Part shown: piece after piece, positions 1-8,769 of the stretch
How positions within the stretch are numbered: the stretch's first letter is position 1
Layout of the letters: every line of letters begins with the position of its first letter
Assembly: GCA_002348705.1 (NCBI GenBank)
Contig: DEAU01000028.1
Location: 134,586-198,585 of the forward strand
Length of the DNA: 64,000 bases
DNA from: Candidatus Neomicrothrix sp. UBA2974
GTDB taxonomy: Bacteria; Actinomycetota; Acidimicrobiia; Acidimicrobiales; MedAcidi-G1
Reading direction: 5' to 3'
Notes under the pieces: model-generated
Database searches by the model: none
Told to the model about the DNA's origin: nothing
The model's input: only the letters and a program-made list of their open reading frames with translations
Translations under genes and position numbers: made by a program

Positions 1-155
1 TGGCCTACCTGGCAGTACCAGAGGCTGCCCAGAGCGTCTACGTAGTCCTTGCCGGAGTCATCGAAGACGAGCGATCCCTCGCCCCGAACGATGTTGATGA
101 AATCGTCTTCGGGCTTGGCTGCCGGTGCGAAGGGATGAAAGAGGGCGTTGGTCAC
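1..155 (-). CDS. class III aminotransferase, N-terminal part (runs off left edge)
   Basis: Only about 51 N-terminal codons are in the window; the rest lies beyond base 1. The reading starts at a GTG at 155 and encodes an opening (TNALFHPFAPA, then a stretch with FINIVRGEGS and VDALGSLWYCQVG) typical of class III omega-amino acid:pyruvate aminotransferases, which are PLP enzymes. The start codon overlaps the stop of the upstream transporter by four bases (GTGA), so the two are probably translationally coupled. The neighbouring ureohydrolase suggests the aminotransferase may act on an amine or omega-amino acid released from a guanidino compound. That role is inference; the catalytic lysine is outside the window. 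Confidence 0.75.
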   Translation of the reverse strand, partial: MTNALFHPFAPAAKPEDDFINIVRGEGSLVFDDSGKDYVDALGSLWYCQVG

Positions 156-1363
156 TGAACGGTTCTCCTGATCAGGTTGTCAGGGGTGTCGGGCTTGATG
201 GGTCGACGGTCCTTGGGCCGGGTGAGTATGGCACCGACTACCAGAAGAATCGCCATGGCGGCTGCCGTGATGACCCAAGTAACAAGGTTGCCGTGTGCGT
301 CATAGACCATGGCTAGTAATAGTGCCGAAACAGCGCCGGTAGCTACCTCAATGGCATTCGCTAGGCCCTGGGCCGAGGCCTGTCTATCGGCAGTCACCGA
401 GGCGGCCACCAGCATCGGTGCCGAGGGAAAGGTGAAACCTTCCACTACTGCGGTGGCAGTGGTGAGAGCCACCATCCACGCCAAGCCAGGGACCACGCCG
501 AAGAATCCGGTCATAAAGGCGATAGTGATCAGACCGCCGACCGACCATCTTCGAACGCCATGCCGTTGGGCCAAGACCCCACCCATAGGAGCTAGCAGGG
601 CGATAGGTAGTGCTGCCAAGGTGACACTGATCGATAGCACCACCTGGCTAGCACCTCTGTGGTCCATCTCAAGGATCCACACTGCTTCGAAGGCACCGAT
701 GAACACGAAATAGGCGGCTACCACGAAAAGAGCTCCAACTAGGCCTTTGATCCTCAGCAGGCCTCGCAGGCCGAGACCCTCATGGTCGCGTGCAGCGGTG
801 TCAGGTTGGGCTCGGAATGCCAGAGGGCAAAGGACAGCGAGAGTGGTCGCCATCGCCCAAAAGGTGAAGCGAAAGCCGCCGACAGCTTCCAGGCCGGCGG
901 CGATCATTGGACCGGCAACGAAGCCGCCCACATTCCACGCTCCTAGGCGTCCAATGTTCTGACCAAGATTCACCGGGTCGGCGACGATCACTGTGCGTCG
1001 TGCCGCTGGCCCGGCTGTGCCCAAAGCAAAGCCGAAAAGTGCTCGTCCAACTATGTATTGCCACAGAGTCTCGCCGACGGCCAGCAGCACCATCGCTAGA
1101 ACCGCCATGACCAAACCGGTCCGGAGCATGAGCGGGGCCCGGCCCCGGTCGGCATGTGGTGCCATGATGAGCGCTGCCAAGAATGCCGCTCCAAAGCCAG
1201 AGGAGATCGTTAGGCCGATGCCGGTTTCTGAGAACCCGAGCTCGTCCCTTAGCTCTGCAAGAAGGACGATGATCGAGGCCAGCCCGGCCGACGTCCCAAA
1301 GACAGTCAGAAAGTACGGGTACAGGCTCGGGCCCGAGGATTCGGCTAGCTGTCTGGTCGTCAA
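152..1363 (-). CDS. MFS transporter
   Basis: About 403 residues with twelve hydrophobic segments and a charged loop near the middle, as expected for a major facilitator superfamily permease in the cytoplasmic membrane. An early motif (HADRGRAP, after the second segment) resembles the MFS loop 2-3 signature. The upstream gene ends at 1368, so I chose the TTG at 1363 just downstream of that stop. An ATG at 1426 in the same frame would force a 59-base overlap and add a cysteine-rich, non-membrane leader. No clear ribosome site supports either start. Lying between a ureohydrolase and an aminotransferase in one operon, it probably imports or exports an amine or guanidino compound. Confidence 0.85.
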   Translation of the reverse strand: MTTRQLAESSGPSLYPYFLTVFGTSAGLASIIVLLAELRDELGFSETGIGLTISSGFGAAFLAALIMAPHADRGRAPLMLRTGLVMAVLAMVLLAVGETLWQYIVGRALFGFALGTAGPAARRTVIVADPVNLGQNIGRLGAWNVGGFVAGPMIAAGLEAVGGFRFTFWAMATTLAVLCPLAFRAQPDTAARDHEGLGLRGLLRIKGLVGALFVVAAYFVFIGAFEAVWILEMDHRGASQVVLSISVTLAALPIALLAPMGGVLAQRHGVRRWSVGGLITIAFMTGFFGVVPGLAWMVALTTATAVVEGFTFPSAPMLVAASVTADRQASAQGLANAIEVATGAVSALLLAMVYDAHGNLVTWVITAAAMAILLVVGAILTRPKDRRPIKPDTPDNLIRRTVQ

Positions 1364-1367
1364 CGCA

Positions 1368-2354
1368 TCAGGCGGGGTATTCGACGCCAGGCAGCACGCA
1401 TAGCATCTCGTACAGCAGGTTCGCACCGACCAGGCTGGTCATCCCACTCGAATCGTAGATGGGAGCTACCTCAACGAGGTCGCAACCAGCCAGATTCAGA
1501 CCACGACAGCCCCGGACAATCTCAAGGGCCTGGGGCATGGTGAGTCCACCGACCTCTGGGGTGCCGGTCCCGGGTGCGAAGGCTGGGTCGAGACCGTCAA
1601 TGTCGAAGCTCAGGTAGACGGGACCACCACCGACCTTCATTCGCACCTCGGCCATCAGCGGATCGAGACTGCGATGCCAGCACTCCTCGGCCTGAACGAC
1701 CCGGAAGCCCTGCTCGCGCGACCAGTCGAAGTCGTCGGCTGCGTAGCCGGTGCCCCGGACTCCGATCTGGACGACCCGGTCGGCATCCAGCAGGTCCTCC
1801 TCGACAGCCCGGCGGAATGGGGTGCCGTGGGCGACCTTCGAGCCGAACATGGTGTCGTTGATGTCAGTGTGGGCGTCCACGTGCACTAGCCCGACCGGGC
1901 CGTGCTTTTTCTTCATAGCCCGCAGGATCGGCAACACGATGGTGTGATCCCCGCCCATGGTGGCTGTGACCACATCGTGGGCTAGAAGGTCGTCGTAGTG
2001 GGTCTCGATGGCTTCGACGGCGGCCAGCAGGTCGTACGGACTGGTGGCGACGTCTCCGATGTCGTCTATGCAGAGGCTGTCGAACGGGGCGGCTCGGGTG
2101 GCCATGTTGTAGGGACGGAGAAGGACCGATTCGCCGCGTATGCCGCGTGGACCGAAACGAGCGCCGGGTCGGTTGGAGGTGCCGATATCGAGGGGGACGC
2201 CGACCACTGCCACGTCGAGGTCGGTCGGCGACGAATTCCCAGGCAGACGCATGAAGGTGCCGGGTCCGCCGAAGCGGGGCATGTCGTTGCCGCCGAGGGG
2301 TTGAGGGTTCCCGTGAAGGTCTTCGACCATCATGGGAGTCTTCCATGGGCCCAT
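1368..2354 (-). CDS. agmatinase/guanidino-acid ureohydrolase
   Basis: A 328-residue ureohydrolase that would hydrolyse a guanidino group to urea plus an amine using a binuclear manganese centre. The metal ligands are visible: H137 in GGDHT, D160/H162/D164 in HVDAHTD, and D251/D253 in SFDIDGLDP. Length and motifs fit agmatinase, guanidinobutyrase and guanidinopropionase, which cannot be separated by eye. It is first in a tight leftward operon with an MFS transporter and an aminotransferase. In that setting guanidinobutyrate (giving GABA for the aminotransferase) is at least as likely a substrate as agmatine. The start is the ATG at 2354; the divergent methyltransferase begins only 68 bases away, so both promoters share that gap. 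Confidence 0.88.
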   Translation of the reverse strand: MGPWKTPMMVEDLHGNPQPLGGNDMPRFGGPGTFMRLPGNSSPTDLDVAVVGVPLDIGTSNRPGARFGPRGIRGESVLLRPYNMATRAAPFDSLCIDDIGDVATSPYDLLAAVEAIETHYDDLLAHDVVTATMGGDHTIVLPILRAMKKKHGPVGLVHVDAHTDINDTMFGSKVAHGTPFRRAVEEDLLDADRVVQIGVRGTGYAADDFDWSREQGFRVVQAEECWHRSLDPLMAEVRMKVGGGPVYLSFDIDGLDPAFAPGTGTPEVGGLTMPQALEIVRGCRGLNLAGCDLVEVAPIYDSSGMTSLVGANLLYEMLCVLPGVEYPA

Positions 2355-2421
2355 GCGATTGGTCGCCTCGGATCGGTCGTCCCATTTTTTCGGTCGAGCA
2401 TCGACATGGAAGGCTCTGGTG

Positions 2422-3051
2422 ATGGTTCATGAGGAATACCGCCACGACCACGACAAGGGCTGGCTGGCTGAACTGCGGTGGCTGTCGAAGGTTCGGACCT
2501 TTTGGCAGACAGACCTGAATCGGGCCATCGTGGACCTGGCAGATCCGCGTCCCGGAGAGCGGGGCCTCGATGTCGGGGCCGGGATGGGGGCGGCCACTGT
2601 CTTGGCTGCGAAGCGCGGTGCCCACGTGGTGGCTGTGGAGCCGGGGGGAACCATGCGCTTGATGTGTCGGATCCGGCGTCTGGGCAATCGGGCCCGGCGG
2701 CGAATTGTGGTCGAGGCGGGCGTGGCTGAGGACCTGCCGGTGGCCGGTGGGTCCACCGAGGTGCTGTGGGCTGGCAACGCCATGCATCATTGGGTCGACC
2801 ACGCTGCTGCCTTTGCCGAATTTGCCCGGGTGTTGTCGCCTGGTGGTCGCCTCGTGCTAGTTGATGAGGACTACGACGATCCCGAACATCCCGACCATGC
2901 TGAGTTTGCCGGTCACGAAGCTGAGATGACGCCGGTCAACGTGGTGGCGATCGTCGCAGCGATGCAAGGTCAGGGCCTGCAGGCATGGGGTAATCATCAG
3001 AGGCTTGCCGGAGTCCCAGTCAAGGTGGTGAGGGCTACTCGACCCGCCTGA
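2422..3051 (+). CDS. class I SAM-dependent methyltransferase
   Basis: A 209-residue protein with the SAM-binding motif I of class I methyltransferases (GLDVGAGMGAATVLAAKRG) followed by an acidic end of strand 2 (VVAVEP) and a motif IV-like region (AGNAMHHWVDH). It resembles the Methyltransf_11/UbiE group that methylates small molecules. The ATG at 2422 is preceded by GGAAGG with 8-base spacing, which favours it over upstream in-frame starts. It is divergent from the ureohydrolase and alone on its strand, so its substrate cannot be inferred. Confidence 0.85.
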   Translation: MVHEEYRHDHDKGWLAELRWLSKVRTFWQTDLNRAIVDLADPRPGERGLDVGAGMGAATVLAAKRGAHVVAVEPGGTMRLMCRIRRLGNRARRRIVVEAGVAEDLPVAGGSTEVLWAGNAMHHWVDHAAAFAEFARVLSPGGRLVLVDEDYDDPEHPDHAEFAGHEAEMTPVNVVAIVAAMQGQGLQAWGNHQRLAGVPVKVVRATRPA

Positions 3052-3091
3052 TCTTGCGCTTGCCTATTTCGTCGCAGCGTCTGCCTGCGTC

Positions 3092-4504
3092 TCAGACGGT
3101 GACCGGGTCGATTGGGGTGATCGGCGGATAGGCCGTCTCGACGACTTTTGCAGCTATCAGCGTGCGATCCTCTCGGTGTCGATCAGCAATGAACTGCGCT
3201 CCGAATGGCACACCATCTTTGTTGCATCCCACAGGTACCTGAGTGGCGGGTAGGCCTAAAACGTTGGCTGGGGTGATGGGACCAAAAATGGAGTCGTAAA
3301 GGGCGCGGATTGTTCCCAGATCGTGGGCCACGTCGTCGCCATGCTCGAACGGAAGTTGGTACCAGGTGGGCAGGACTAGAACCGGGTATTCGTCGAAGAA
3401 CAGTGCCCATTCCCGTGCTAGCCGAAGCCGTTCTGCGTGGACTGCCTGCGGGGCGACCTGCCCGGCTGGCCAAAAGGATATTGATGAGCGCATGAGGTGG
3501 GTGCCTTCATCGGACATCACATTGTCCAGTGCGTCCAACGAGGCTGGAAAGTCCTCTCCTAGGAGGCGGCCCCATACTTCGTAGCAGTTCTCCATCTCGG
3601 GGGGTTTGACGTCGACGACCTCCCAGCCGGCGGCTTTCAGCGCTGCGCCGGCTCGGCGGACGGCTTCTAGGGCGTCAGGGTGAGTTGGTCCGCTAGACGG
3701 CTTGGTAGGCACCGCAGCCCGTCGGGGAAAGTCGCTGCCGTCGTAAGGGACATCGACCGTTCGGGGGTCGCGGGGGTGACGCCCGATAGTGGCTCGCAAC
3801 ATCGCCTCGAGGTCGGCCACTGATCGGGCCATTGGGCCGGCTACTGCCATCAACTGACGACCTAACAGCGCTTCGGTAGCTGCCGGTGTCGAGCCATGCA
3901 CCGGGAGCCGTCCCAGCGAAGCTTTGGTGGCGACGATCCCGCAGGCGTAGGCGGGGTTGCGGACTGAACCGCCGAGGTCGGTTCCCACCCCCATCGGGGC
4001 CATGCCCGAGGCGATGGCTGAAGCCTCGCCGCCCGACGATCCGCTGGGGGTGCGGTTTGGATGCCAAGGGTTGCGAGTTAGGCCGAACAGGGTGTTGTCC
4101 GTGGCCAATCTCATGGCCATCTCCGGCAGGTTGGTCTTACCCAAGGGGATAGCGCCGGAGGCCCGGAGGCGGCCGATGGTGGGGTCGTCGATCTGGGCAA
4201 CGTTGTCGGCGAAGGCGGCGATGCCGTGGGTGGTGGGATGACCGGCCAGGTCGAGTCCGTCCTTGACAGTGAAAGGCACTCCGGCCAGCGGGCCAAGGGG
4301 GTCGCCGGCAGCACGGGCCTGATCGATCCCGTTCGCAGCGGTCCGGGCCCCGTCGGCATCGACCAGCACGAGAGCGTTCAGCCAACCGTTCACCTCTTCG
4401 ATACGGGTCAGGTGGGCGTCGACTACCTCGCGGGCTGATACATCGCCTGCAGCCATCAGTTCTGCGAGTTCGGTGGCACTCCGTCGCCAGATTGGTTCGT
4501 TCAC
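3092..4504 (-). CDS. amidase signature family hydrolase
   Basis: A 470-residue amidase signature enzyme that hydrolyses a C-N amide bond in the cytoplasm. The Ser-cisSer-Lys triad is visible: K81 in FTVKDGL, S156 within the glycine/serine-rich GSSGGE motif, and S180 in GTDLGGSVRNPA. Length matches the family. The start is GTG at 4504 with a GGTAGG-type sequence upstream. It diverges from the alpha/beta hydrolase gene at 4564 with only 59 bases between them. The substrate could range from aliphatic or aromatic amides to carbamoyl compounds. No GatB/GatC partner is nearby, so it is not the GatA subunit of a tRNA amidotransferase. Confidence 0.9.
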   Translation of the reverse strand: MNEPIWRRSATELAELMAAGDVSAREVVDAHLTRIEEVNGWLNALVLVDADGARTAANGIDQARAAGDPLGPLAGVPFTVKDGLDLAGHPTTHGIAAFADNVAQIDDPTIGRLRASGAIPLGKTNLPEMAMRLATDNTLFGLTRNPWHPNRTPSGSSGGEASAIASGMAPMGVGTDLGGSVRNPAYACGIVATKASLGRLPVHGSTPAATEALLGRQLMAVAGPMARSVADLEAMLRATIGRHPRDPRTVDVPYDGSDFPRRAAVPTKPSSGPTHPDALEAVRRAGAALKAAGWEVVDVKPPEMENCYEVWGRLLGEDFPASLDALDNVMSDEGTHLMRSSISFWPAGQVAPQAVHAERLRLAREWALFFDEYPVLVLPTWYQLPFEHGDDVAHDLGTIRALYDSIFGPITPANVLGLPATQVPVGCNKDGVPFGAQFIADRHREDRTLIAAKVVETAYPPITPIDPVTV

Positions 4505-4563
4505 GGTGGCAACCTACCTACCGGCCCGGTTCGTGGGCCCGGTCGGATCCGGGAGGGGATCAC

Positions 4564-5454
4564 ATGTCGCAGGCGAAGGTCAACGGGCTGGTGCTCGAGT
4601 ACGAGGATTTTGGCGAACGGTCCGACCCGCCTTTGCTGTTGGTGATGGGCCTTAACGCTCAGATGACGGGGTGGCCGGAGGACTTTTGTCGCCGGTTGGC
4701 GGACCGGGGCCACTACGTCGTCAGGTTCGACAACCGGGATGTCGGGCTCAGCACTTGGTTCGATCAGCATCCTCCCGGGGACCCGGTAGTGGCCTTCCTT
4801 TCCTTCCTAGAGGGGGGAAGTGTCGAGGCGCCCTATTCCCTGTCCGACCTGGCCGATGACACCGCTGGTCTAATCGACTTCCTTGGCTTCGACTCGACGC
4901 ACGTCGTCGGGGCGTCGTTTGGCGGGATGATCGCCCAACGGATCGCCATGGGGCATCCGGAACGGGTGCGGAGCCTGACATCGATCATGTCGATGCCCCG
5001 CATCGTCCCGCTTGATCTCGACGTCCTGCTCTCATTGCAGCCACCCGATATCGATCCGTCGGACCCAGAAACCATCGCCGACATCGAGGTGGCGACGGCC
5101 CGAATTTACGCAGGGACCGGCTTCGAGTTCGACGAGGTGGGTGCTCGGGAGCGGTCGTTAGCCAACCAGCGTCGGGCGTGGCATCCGGAAGGGGGCATTC
5201 GACAGGCTATGGCCGCCTTAGCCGATGAGGATCGTCGGCCGGGTCTGGCTTCGCTGGACGTACCGACGTTGGTCATCCACGGCACTGAGGACCCTCTCAT
5301 TCCGCCCCAAGGAGGGCAGGAGACGGCCGATGCCGTGCCGGGGGCTGAACTGGTTTGGATCGACGGCCTGGGCCACGAGATGCCCGAGCCTGCCTGGCAG
5401 CTCGTCCTCGACCCGATCTGTGCGCTTGTGGCCCGTGTTGAGTCGGGCGACTAA
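4564..5454 (+). CDS. alpha/beta hydrolase
   Basis: A 296-residue alpha/beta-hydrolase. The nucleophile elbow GASFGG places the catalytic serine at about S118. D243 (HGTEDPL) and H271 (GLGHEMP) complete the triad. It fits small-molecule esterases and C-C or C-N bond hydrolases. The ATG at 4564 follows a strong GGGAGGGG ribosome site; an upstream in-frame start at 4492 would overlap the amidase promoter and lacks such a site. Downstream lies a ring-cleavage and aldehyde dehydrogenase cluster, so a role in hydrolysing a ring-fission product or an N-formyl/ester intermediate is possible but unproven. A weak hairpin (AGGGA / TCCCT) sits just after the stop. Confidence 0.88.
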   Translation: MSQAKVNGLVLEYEDFGERSDPPLLLVMGLNAQMTGWPEDFCRRLADRGHYVVRFDNRDVGLSTWFDQHPPGDPVVAFLSFLEGGSVEAPYSLSDLADDTAGLIDFLGFDSTHVVGASFGGMIAQRIAMGHPERVRSLTSIMSMPRIVPLDLDVLLSLQPPDIDPSDPETIADIEVATARIYAGTGFEFDEVGARERSLANQRRAWHPEGGIRQAMAALADEDRRPGLASLDVPTLVIHGTEDPLIPPQGGQETADAVPGAELVWIDGLGHEMPEPAWQLVLDPICALVARVESGD

Positions 5455-5491
5455 GGGACGCTCGTTCCCTGCAGCGGCAGGCCCGGTGGAC

Positions 5492-6913
5492 CTACGCCTG
5501 GATGACGACGACCCGGTCTTCGGTCATCTCGCGGACCGTGTAGGCCGGACCCTCTCTGGTATTACCTGAGTCGCGGATGCCGCCGTACGGCATGTGGTCG
5601 GCTCGCCAAGAAGGTGACTCGTTGATCAGGACTGAGCCGTATTCGAGAACCTCGGCGGCCCGCAGTGCCCGGCCGATGTCGCTGGTGAAAACCGCGGCCT
5701 GCAGCCCGTAGTCGCTGGCGTTGGCCCGAACTAGGGCGTCCTCGTAGTCGGTGTAGGTGGCGATGCCGACCACCGGCCCAAAGACCTCGATACAACTGAC
5801 CTTCATATCATCGGTAACGTCAGCCAGCACGGTGGGGGCCAGCACGCCGTCGACCATGGTGCCACCGCAGACCAGTTTGGCGCCGGCTGCCGTGGCTTCG
5901 TCGACCCAGTTAGCCACTCGCTCGGTCTCGCCGGCGTCGATGAGCGACGACACCTCGGTGGCATCGCTCGCCGGGTCGCCTACCACCAGGCTGCGAGCCT
6001 GATCGGCCATGGCTTCGGTGAAGGCCGCTGCGATGTCTTCGTGGACGTAGATGCGCTGGGTGGAGATACAGGTCTGTCCGGCATAGCCGAACGCCGCTAC
6101 CTTTAATTTCGTTGCGGCGGTGACTGGGTCCACGTCTGGTTCGATGACAATTGGCGAGTTGTTTCCCAGCTCGAGTGACACCTTCTTGCGGGCGGCGATG
6201 GCCCGGATACCCCAGCCCACTGGGGGTGAGCCGGTGAAAGTGATCATGGCCACGTCCTCGTGCTCGACGAGGTGCGAGGCAGTGCGTCCCGGACAGGTCA
6301 CCACGTTTAACCAGCCGGGGGGTAGGCCACAGTCCTCTAGGAGGACTGTGGCCAGGAGAATGGCGGTCAGCGGGGTGGCTGAGGCCGGCTTGAGGACCAC
6401 CGGGCAGCCGGCGGCGATGGCAGGGGCCACCTTGTGGCACACGAGGTTGAGGGGGAAGTTGAACGGCGAGATGGCGCCGACTACGCCGATCGGGACCTTC
6501 TTCACCCAGGCCGTCTTGTTCGCGCCGGCCGAGCTGGCGTCCGGTGTGAGGGCTTCACTGGTGAAGGTGCGGGCCACGGCGGCCGAGAAGCGGGCCGTGT
6601 CGACGGCCCGGGAAGCCTCCACTCGGGCGGTGGCGATTGGTTTGGCCGCCTCTGCGGAGATGCTCTGGGCAAATTCCTCGTGACGAGAGGTAATGGCATC
6701 GGCAAGGCGGTCCAGAATGGAGGCCCGTTGGTGGTTGGGTAGCGGGCCATCGGCCAGTGCGGTCTTAGCGGCGGCCACTGCCGCGTCGATGTGCTCGTCG
6801 GTGCCGGTGGGGACGGTGCCGAGTACCCGGCCGTCGTAAGGCGACCGCACCTCGGTTGCCTCGGAGGCGTCAACGCGGTCTGCGCCGATGACCATCAGGT
6901 GGTGTTCGCTCAC
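5492..6913 (-). CDS. NAD(P)-dependent aldehyde dehydrogenase
   Basis: A 473-residue aldehyde dehydrogenase superfamily enzyme that oxidises an aldehyde to the acid. The catalytic glutamate (about E248 in SLELGNNSP) and nucleophilic cysteine (C282 in GQTCISTQR) are both present, as is the cofactor-binding FTGSPPVG motif. The sequence style is closest to glyceraldehyde/lactaldehyde-type dehydrogenases rather than betaine aldehyde types. It starts with GTG at 6913 and is divergent from a second aldehyde dehydrogenase. A palindrome at 6963-6984, repeated at other promoters of this island, lies between them, so both are probably switched together. Confidence 0.9.
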   Translation of the reverse strand: MSEHHLMVIGADRVDASEATEVRSPYDGRVLGTVPTGTDEHIDAAVAAAKTALADGPLPNHQRASILDRLADAITSRHEEFAQSISAEAAKPIATARVEASRAVDTARFSAAVARTFTSEALTPDASSAGANKTAWVKKVPIGVVGAISPFNFPLNLVCHKVAPAIAAGCPVVLKPASATPLTAILLATVLLEDCGLPPGWLNVVTCPGRTASHLVEHEDVAMITFTGSPPVGWGIRAIAARKKVSLELGNNSPIVIEPDVDPVTAATKLKVAAFGYAGQTCISTQRIYVHEDIAAAFTEAMADQARSLVVGDPASDATEVSSLIDAGETERVANWVDEATAAGAKLVCGGTMVDGVLAPTVLADVTDDMKVSCIEVFGPVVGIATYTDYEDALVRANASDYGLQAAVFTSDIGRALRAAEVLEYGSVLINESPSWRADHMPYGGIRDSGNTREGPAYTVREMTEDRVVVIQA

Positions 6914-6962
6914 GGAAACCTCTGGGGAAGCACGTTGGATCGTGACAATCTACACTGACCCG

Positions 6963-6984
6963 AATCCTTTGGGCCCAAATGAAC
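6963..6984. promoter_or_regulatory. proposed MarR operator, site A
   Basis: Imperfect inverted repeat with arms AATCCTTTGG and CCAAATGAAC around GC; the central TTTGGGCCCAAA is a perfect palindrome. It matches the perfect site at 24123-24144 over most positions and lies 50 bases upstream of one aldehyde dehydrogenase and 56 bases upstream of the other. I infer that it is an operator for the MarR protein encoded at 22235. Confidence 0.6.
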
Positions 6985-7040
6985 TGGGCCGCGTCGCCCA
7001 CATCGGGTGGTGGTGACCAAAACCGGACGAGGTGAGCACG

Positions 7041-8531
7041 ATGGGCGAACGACCGCGGGTCGAGGTGGCCGGGGTGGCGGTGTCGGTCGACCATTATGTC
7101 GGTGGCGAGCGGATCTCGTCGCCGACCACATTCGAGGACCGGTCCCCGCTGGACTGGTCGACGGTTCTTGCCAACGTGTCGGCCGGCGATGCAGCCACCG
7201 CGAATGCCGCGCTAGCTGCGGCTGCCGATGCGTTCGCTGGCTGGGCCGCTCTAGGCCCGTCCGGCCGGGCCCCCTACCTGCGACGTCTGGCTGACCTCGT
7301 CGACGAGCGAGTGTCCCAGATCGCCGCAGTTGAGTGCGTGGACATGGCAATGCGACACGAGAGCCTGCGCAATCGGGTCATCGGTCGTGGCGCCCGCAAC
7401 TTCCGGGCCTACGCGGAGCTGGCCGAACAGCATGAGGAACGGACTTGGTCTTCCAATGGCACTGCCAACCGAGTGCAGCGCCTGCCGGCCGGGCCAGCCG
7501 TGGTCATCACGCCCTGGAATGCACCGTTCATGCTTGCTACCTGGAAGTTGGCCCCCGCCCTAGCCGCCGGGAACCCAGTAGTCCTCAAGCCGGCTGAGTG
7601 GTCGCCTCTGTCAGCCAGCCTGCTGGCCGACCTGGCCGACGAGGCTGATCTACCACCCGGCGTTTTTAACGTGGTTCAGGGCATTGGCGAAGAAGTCGGC
7701 CCGCCGCTGACCTCGGACCCGCGAGTTCGACGGCTCTCGTTCACTGGCTCCCCAGAGACGGCCCGCCACATCGGTGCCGCGGCGGCCGCCAACATTGTGC
7801 CGTTCACCGCCGAGTTGGGTGGCAAGGGGGCGCTCGTAGTGTTTGCCGATGCTGATCTAGAGGCGGCGGCACGCACGGCGGCCGGTCAGTACGACGATTC
7901 GGGCCAGGTATGTCTGGCTGGTACCCGCCTGCTCGTCGAGTCCACGGTGGCCGACGAGTTCCTGACCCGGTTCCATGCCCATGTGGATACCCAGGTGATG
8001 GGTGACAGCCATGACGATGCGACCACCATCACCCCGATGATCCACCCCGACCACGTGGCCCGGGTTGAGGGCTTTGTAGAGCGGGCCCTGGCAGCCGGCG
8101 ATGAGGTGCTCCGGGGTGGAATCCGCCACGTCCCCGACGGATGGTCCGGCCGGCCCGAGGACGCCCTCTGGCTCGAGCCCACGCTCATCGCCCCTGCGTC
8201 CAACGACAGCGAGGTCGTCCAGCACGAGGTTTTCGGTCCCGTCCTGACCTTCCAGTCCTTCGTTGACGAGGAAGAGGCCGTCGCCCTGGCCAACTCCACG
8301 GACTACGGGCTCTCGGCCACTCTTTTCACTGGGTCGGCCGACCGGGCTGAGCGGGTTGGTGGAGCCCTGCGGGCAGGCACCACCTGGGTCAATTGCTTCT
8401 TGGTCCGGGACTTGACAGCCCCTTTCGGGGGCCTCGGCATCAGTGGCCTGGGCCGAGAGGGCGGCGACCACGCCCTTGAGTTCCACGCCGATCTCAAGAC
8501 TCTTCAGATTCGCGATGAGACCACCGCATGA
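7041..8531 (+). CDS. aldehyde dehydrogenase, HpaE-like
   Basis: A 496-residue aldehyde dehydrogenase with catalytic E258 (FTAELGGKG) and C291 (DSGQVCLAGTR). The general style resembles 5-carboxymethyl-2-hydroxymuconate semialdehyde dehydrogenase (HpaE) and related enzymes that oxidise the semialdehyde made by extradiol ring cleavage. An HpaD-type extradiol dioxygenase and two FAH-family (HpaG-like) proteins lie in the same island, which supports that role by inference. I prefer the ATG at 7041, five bases after GAGGTGA, over the GTG at 7032 that lies inside this ribosome site. It heads a rightward run with a short ORF, an acyl-CoA dehydrogenase-like gene and a NicX-like gene. Confidence 0.9.
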   Translation: MGERPRVEVAGVAVSVDHYVGGERISSPTTFEDRSPLDWSTVLANVSAGDAATANAALAAAADAFAGWAALGPSGRAPYLRRLADLVDERVSQIAAVECVDMAMRHESLRNRVIGRGARNFRAYAELAEQHEERTWSSNGTANRVQRLPAGPAVVITPWNAPFMLATWKLAPALAAGNPVVLKPAEWSPLSASLLADLADEADLPPGVFNVVQGIGEEVGPPLTSDPRVRRLSFTGSPETARHIGAAAAANIVPFTAELGGKGALVVFADADLEAAARTAAGQYDDSGQVCLAGTRLLVESTVADEFLTRFHAHVDTQVMGDSHDDATTITPMIHPDHVARVEGFVERALAAGDEVLRGGIRHVPDGWSGRPEDALWLEPTLIAPASNDSEVVQHEVFGPVLTFQSFVDEEEAVALANSTDYGLSATLFTGSADRAERVGGALRAGTTWVNCFLVRDLTAPFGGLGISGLGREGGDHALEFHADLKTLQIRDETTA

Positions 8532-8570
8532 GGGGGCGCCCGAGCCGGACTGCCGGCGGGGCCGCCCACT

Positions 8571-8726
8571 ATGCCGGACCTCCGTCTGCTGCTGATCCTT
8601 GCCGAAGACGACATCCTCGTGCTTCCTGGCGACCATAGGGCGTTGGTCCAGATGGCCGTGGCGGCCGAGATGCCGGCCCTGTGTCGACAGGCCGTCGGCC
8701 ATGTCCGTAGCCTTGGCTCAGCCTGA
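8571..8726 (+). CDS. short hypothetical ORF (51 aa)
   Basis: An ATG-started frame of 51 codons between two catabolic genes. It is leucine- and alanine-rich, opening MPDLRLLLILAEDD and ending VRSLGSA. Third codon positions are mostly G or C, like the flanking real genes, and a GGCGGGG stretch lies upstream. No family is recognised. It could be a small accessory protein of the operon or the remnant of a longer gene. If the downstream gene starts at the ATG at 8701, the two would overlap in different frames. Confidence 0.35.
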   Translation: MPDLRLLLILAEDDILVLPGDHRALVQMAVAAEMPALCRQAVGHVRSLGSA

Positions 8727-8769
8727 CAGTCCACCACAGTCCCGATCCCGAGAGGCACCTACCGATCCC

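Noticed and set aside
152..1426. Longer MFS start at ATG 1426
   Set aside because: It overlaps 59 bases of the ureohydrolase gene and adds a Cys-rich leader that does not resemble an MFS N-terminus.
8599..8769. Extended N-terminus of the acyl-CoA dehydrogenase-like protein
   Set aside because: The first part overlaps the 51-codon ORF in another frame and is Arg/Trp-rich, unlike the family; the start is left at 8770 with 8701 as alternative.
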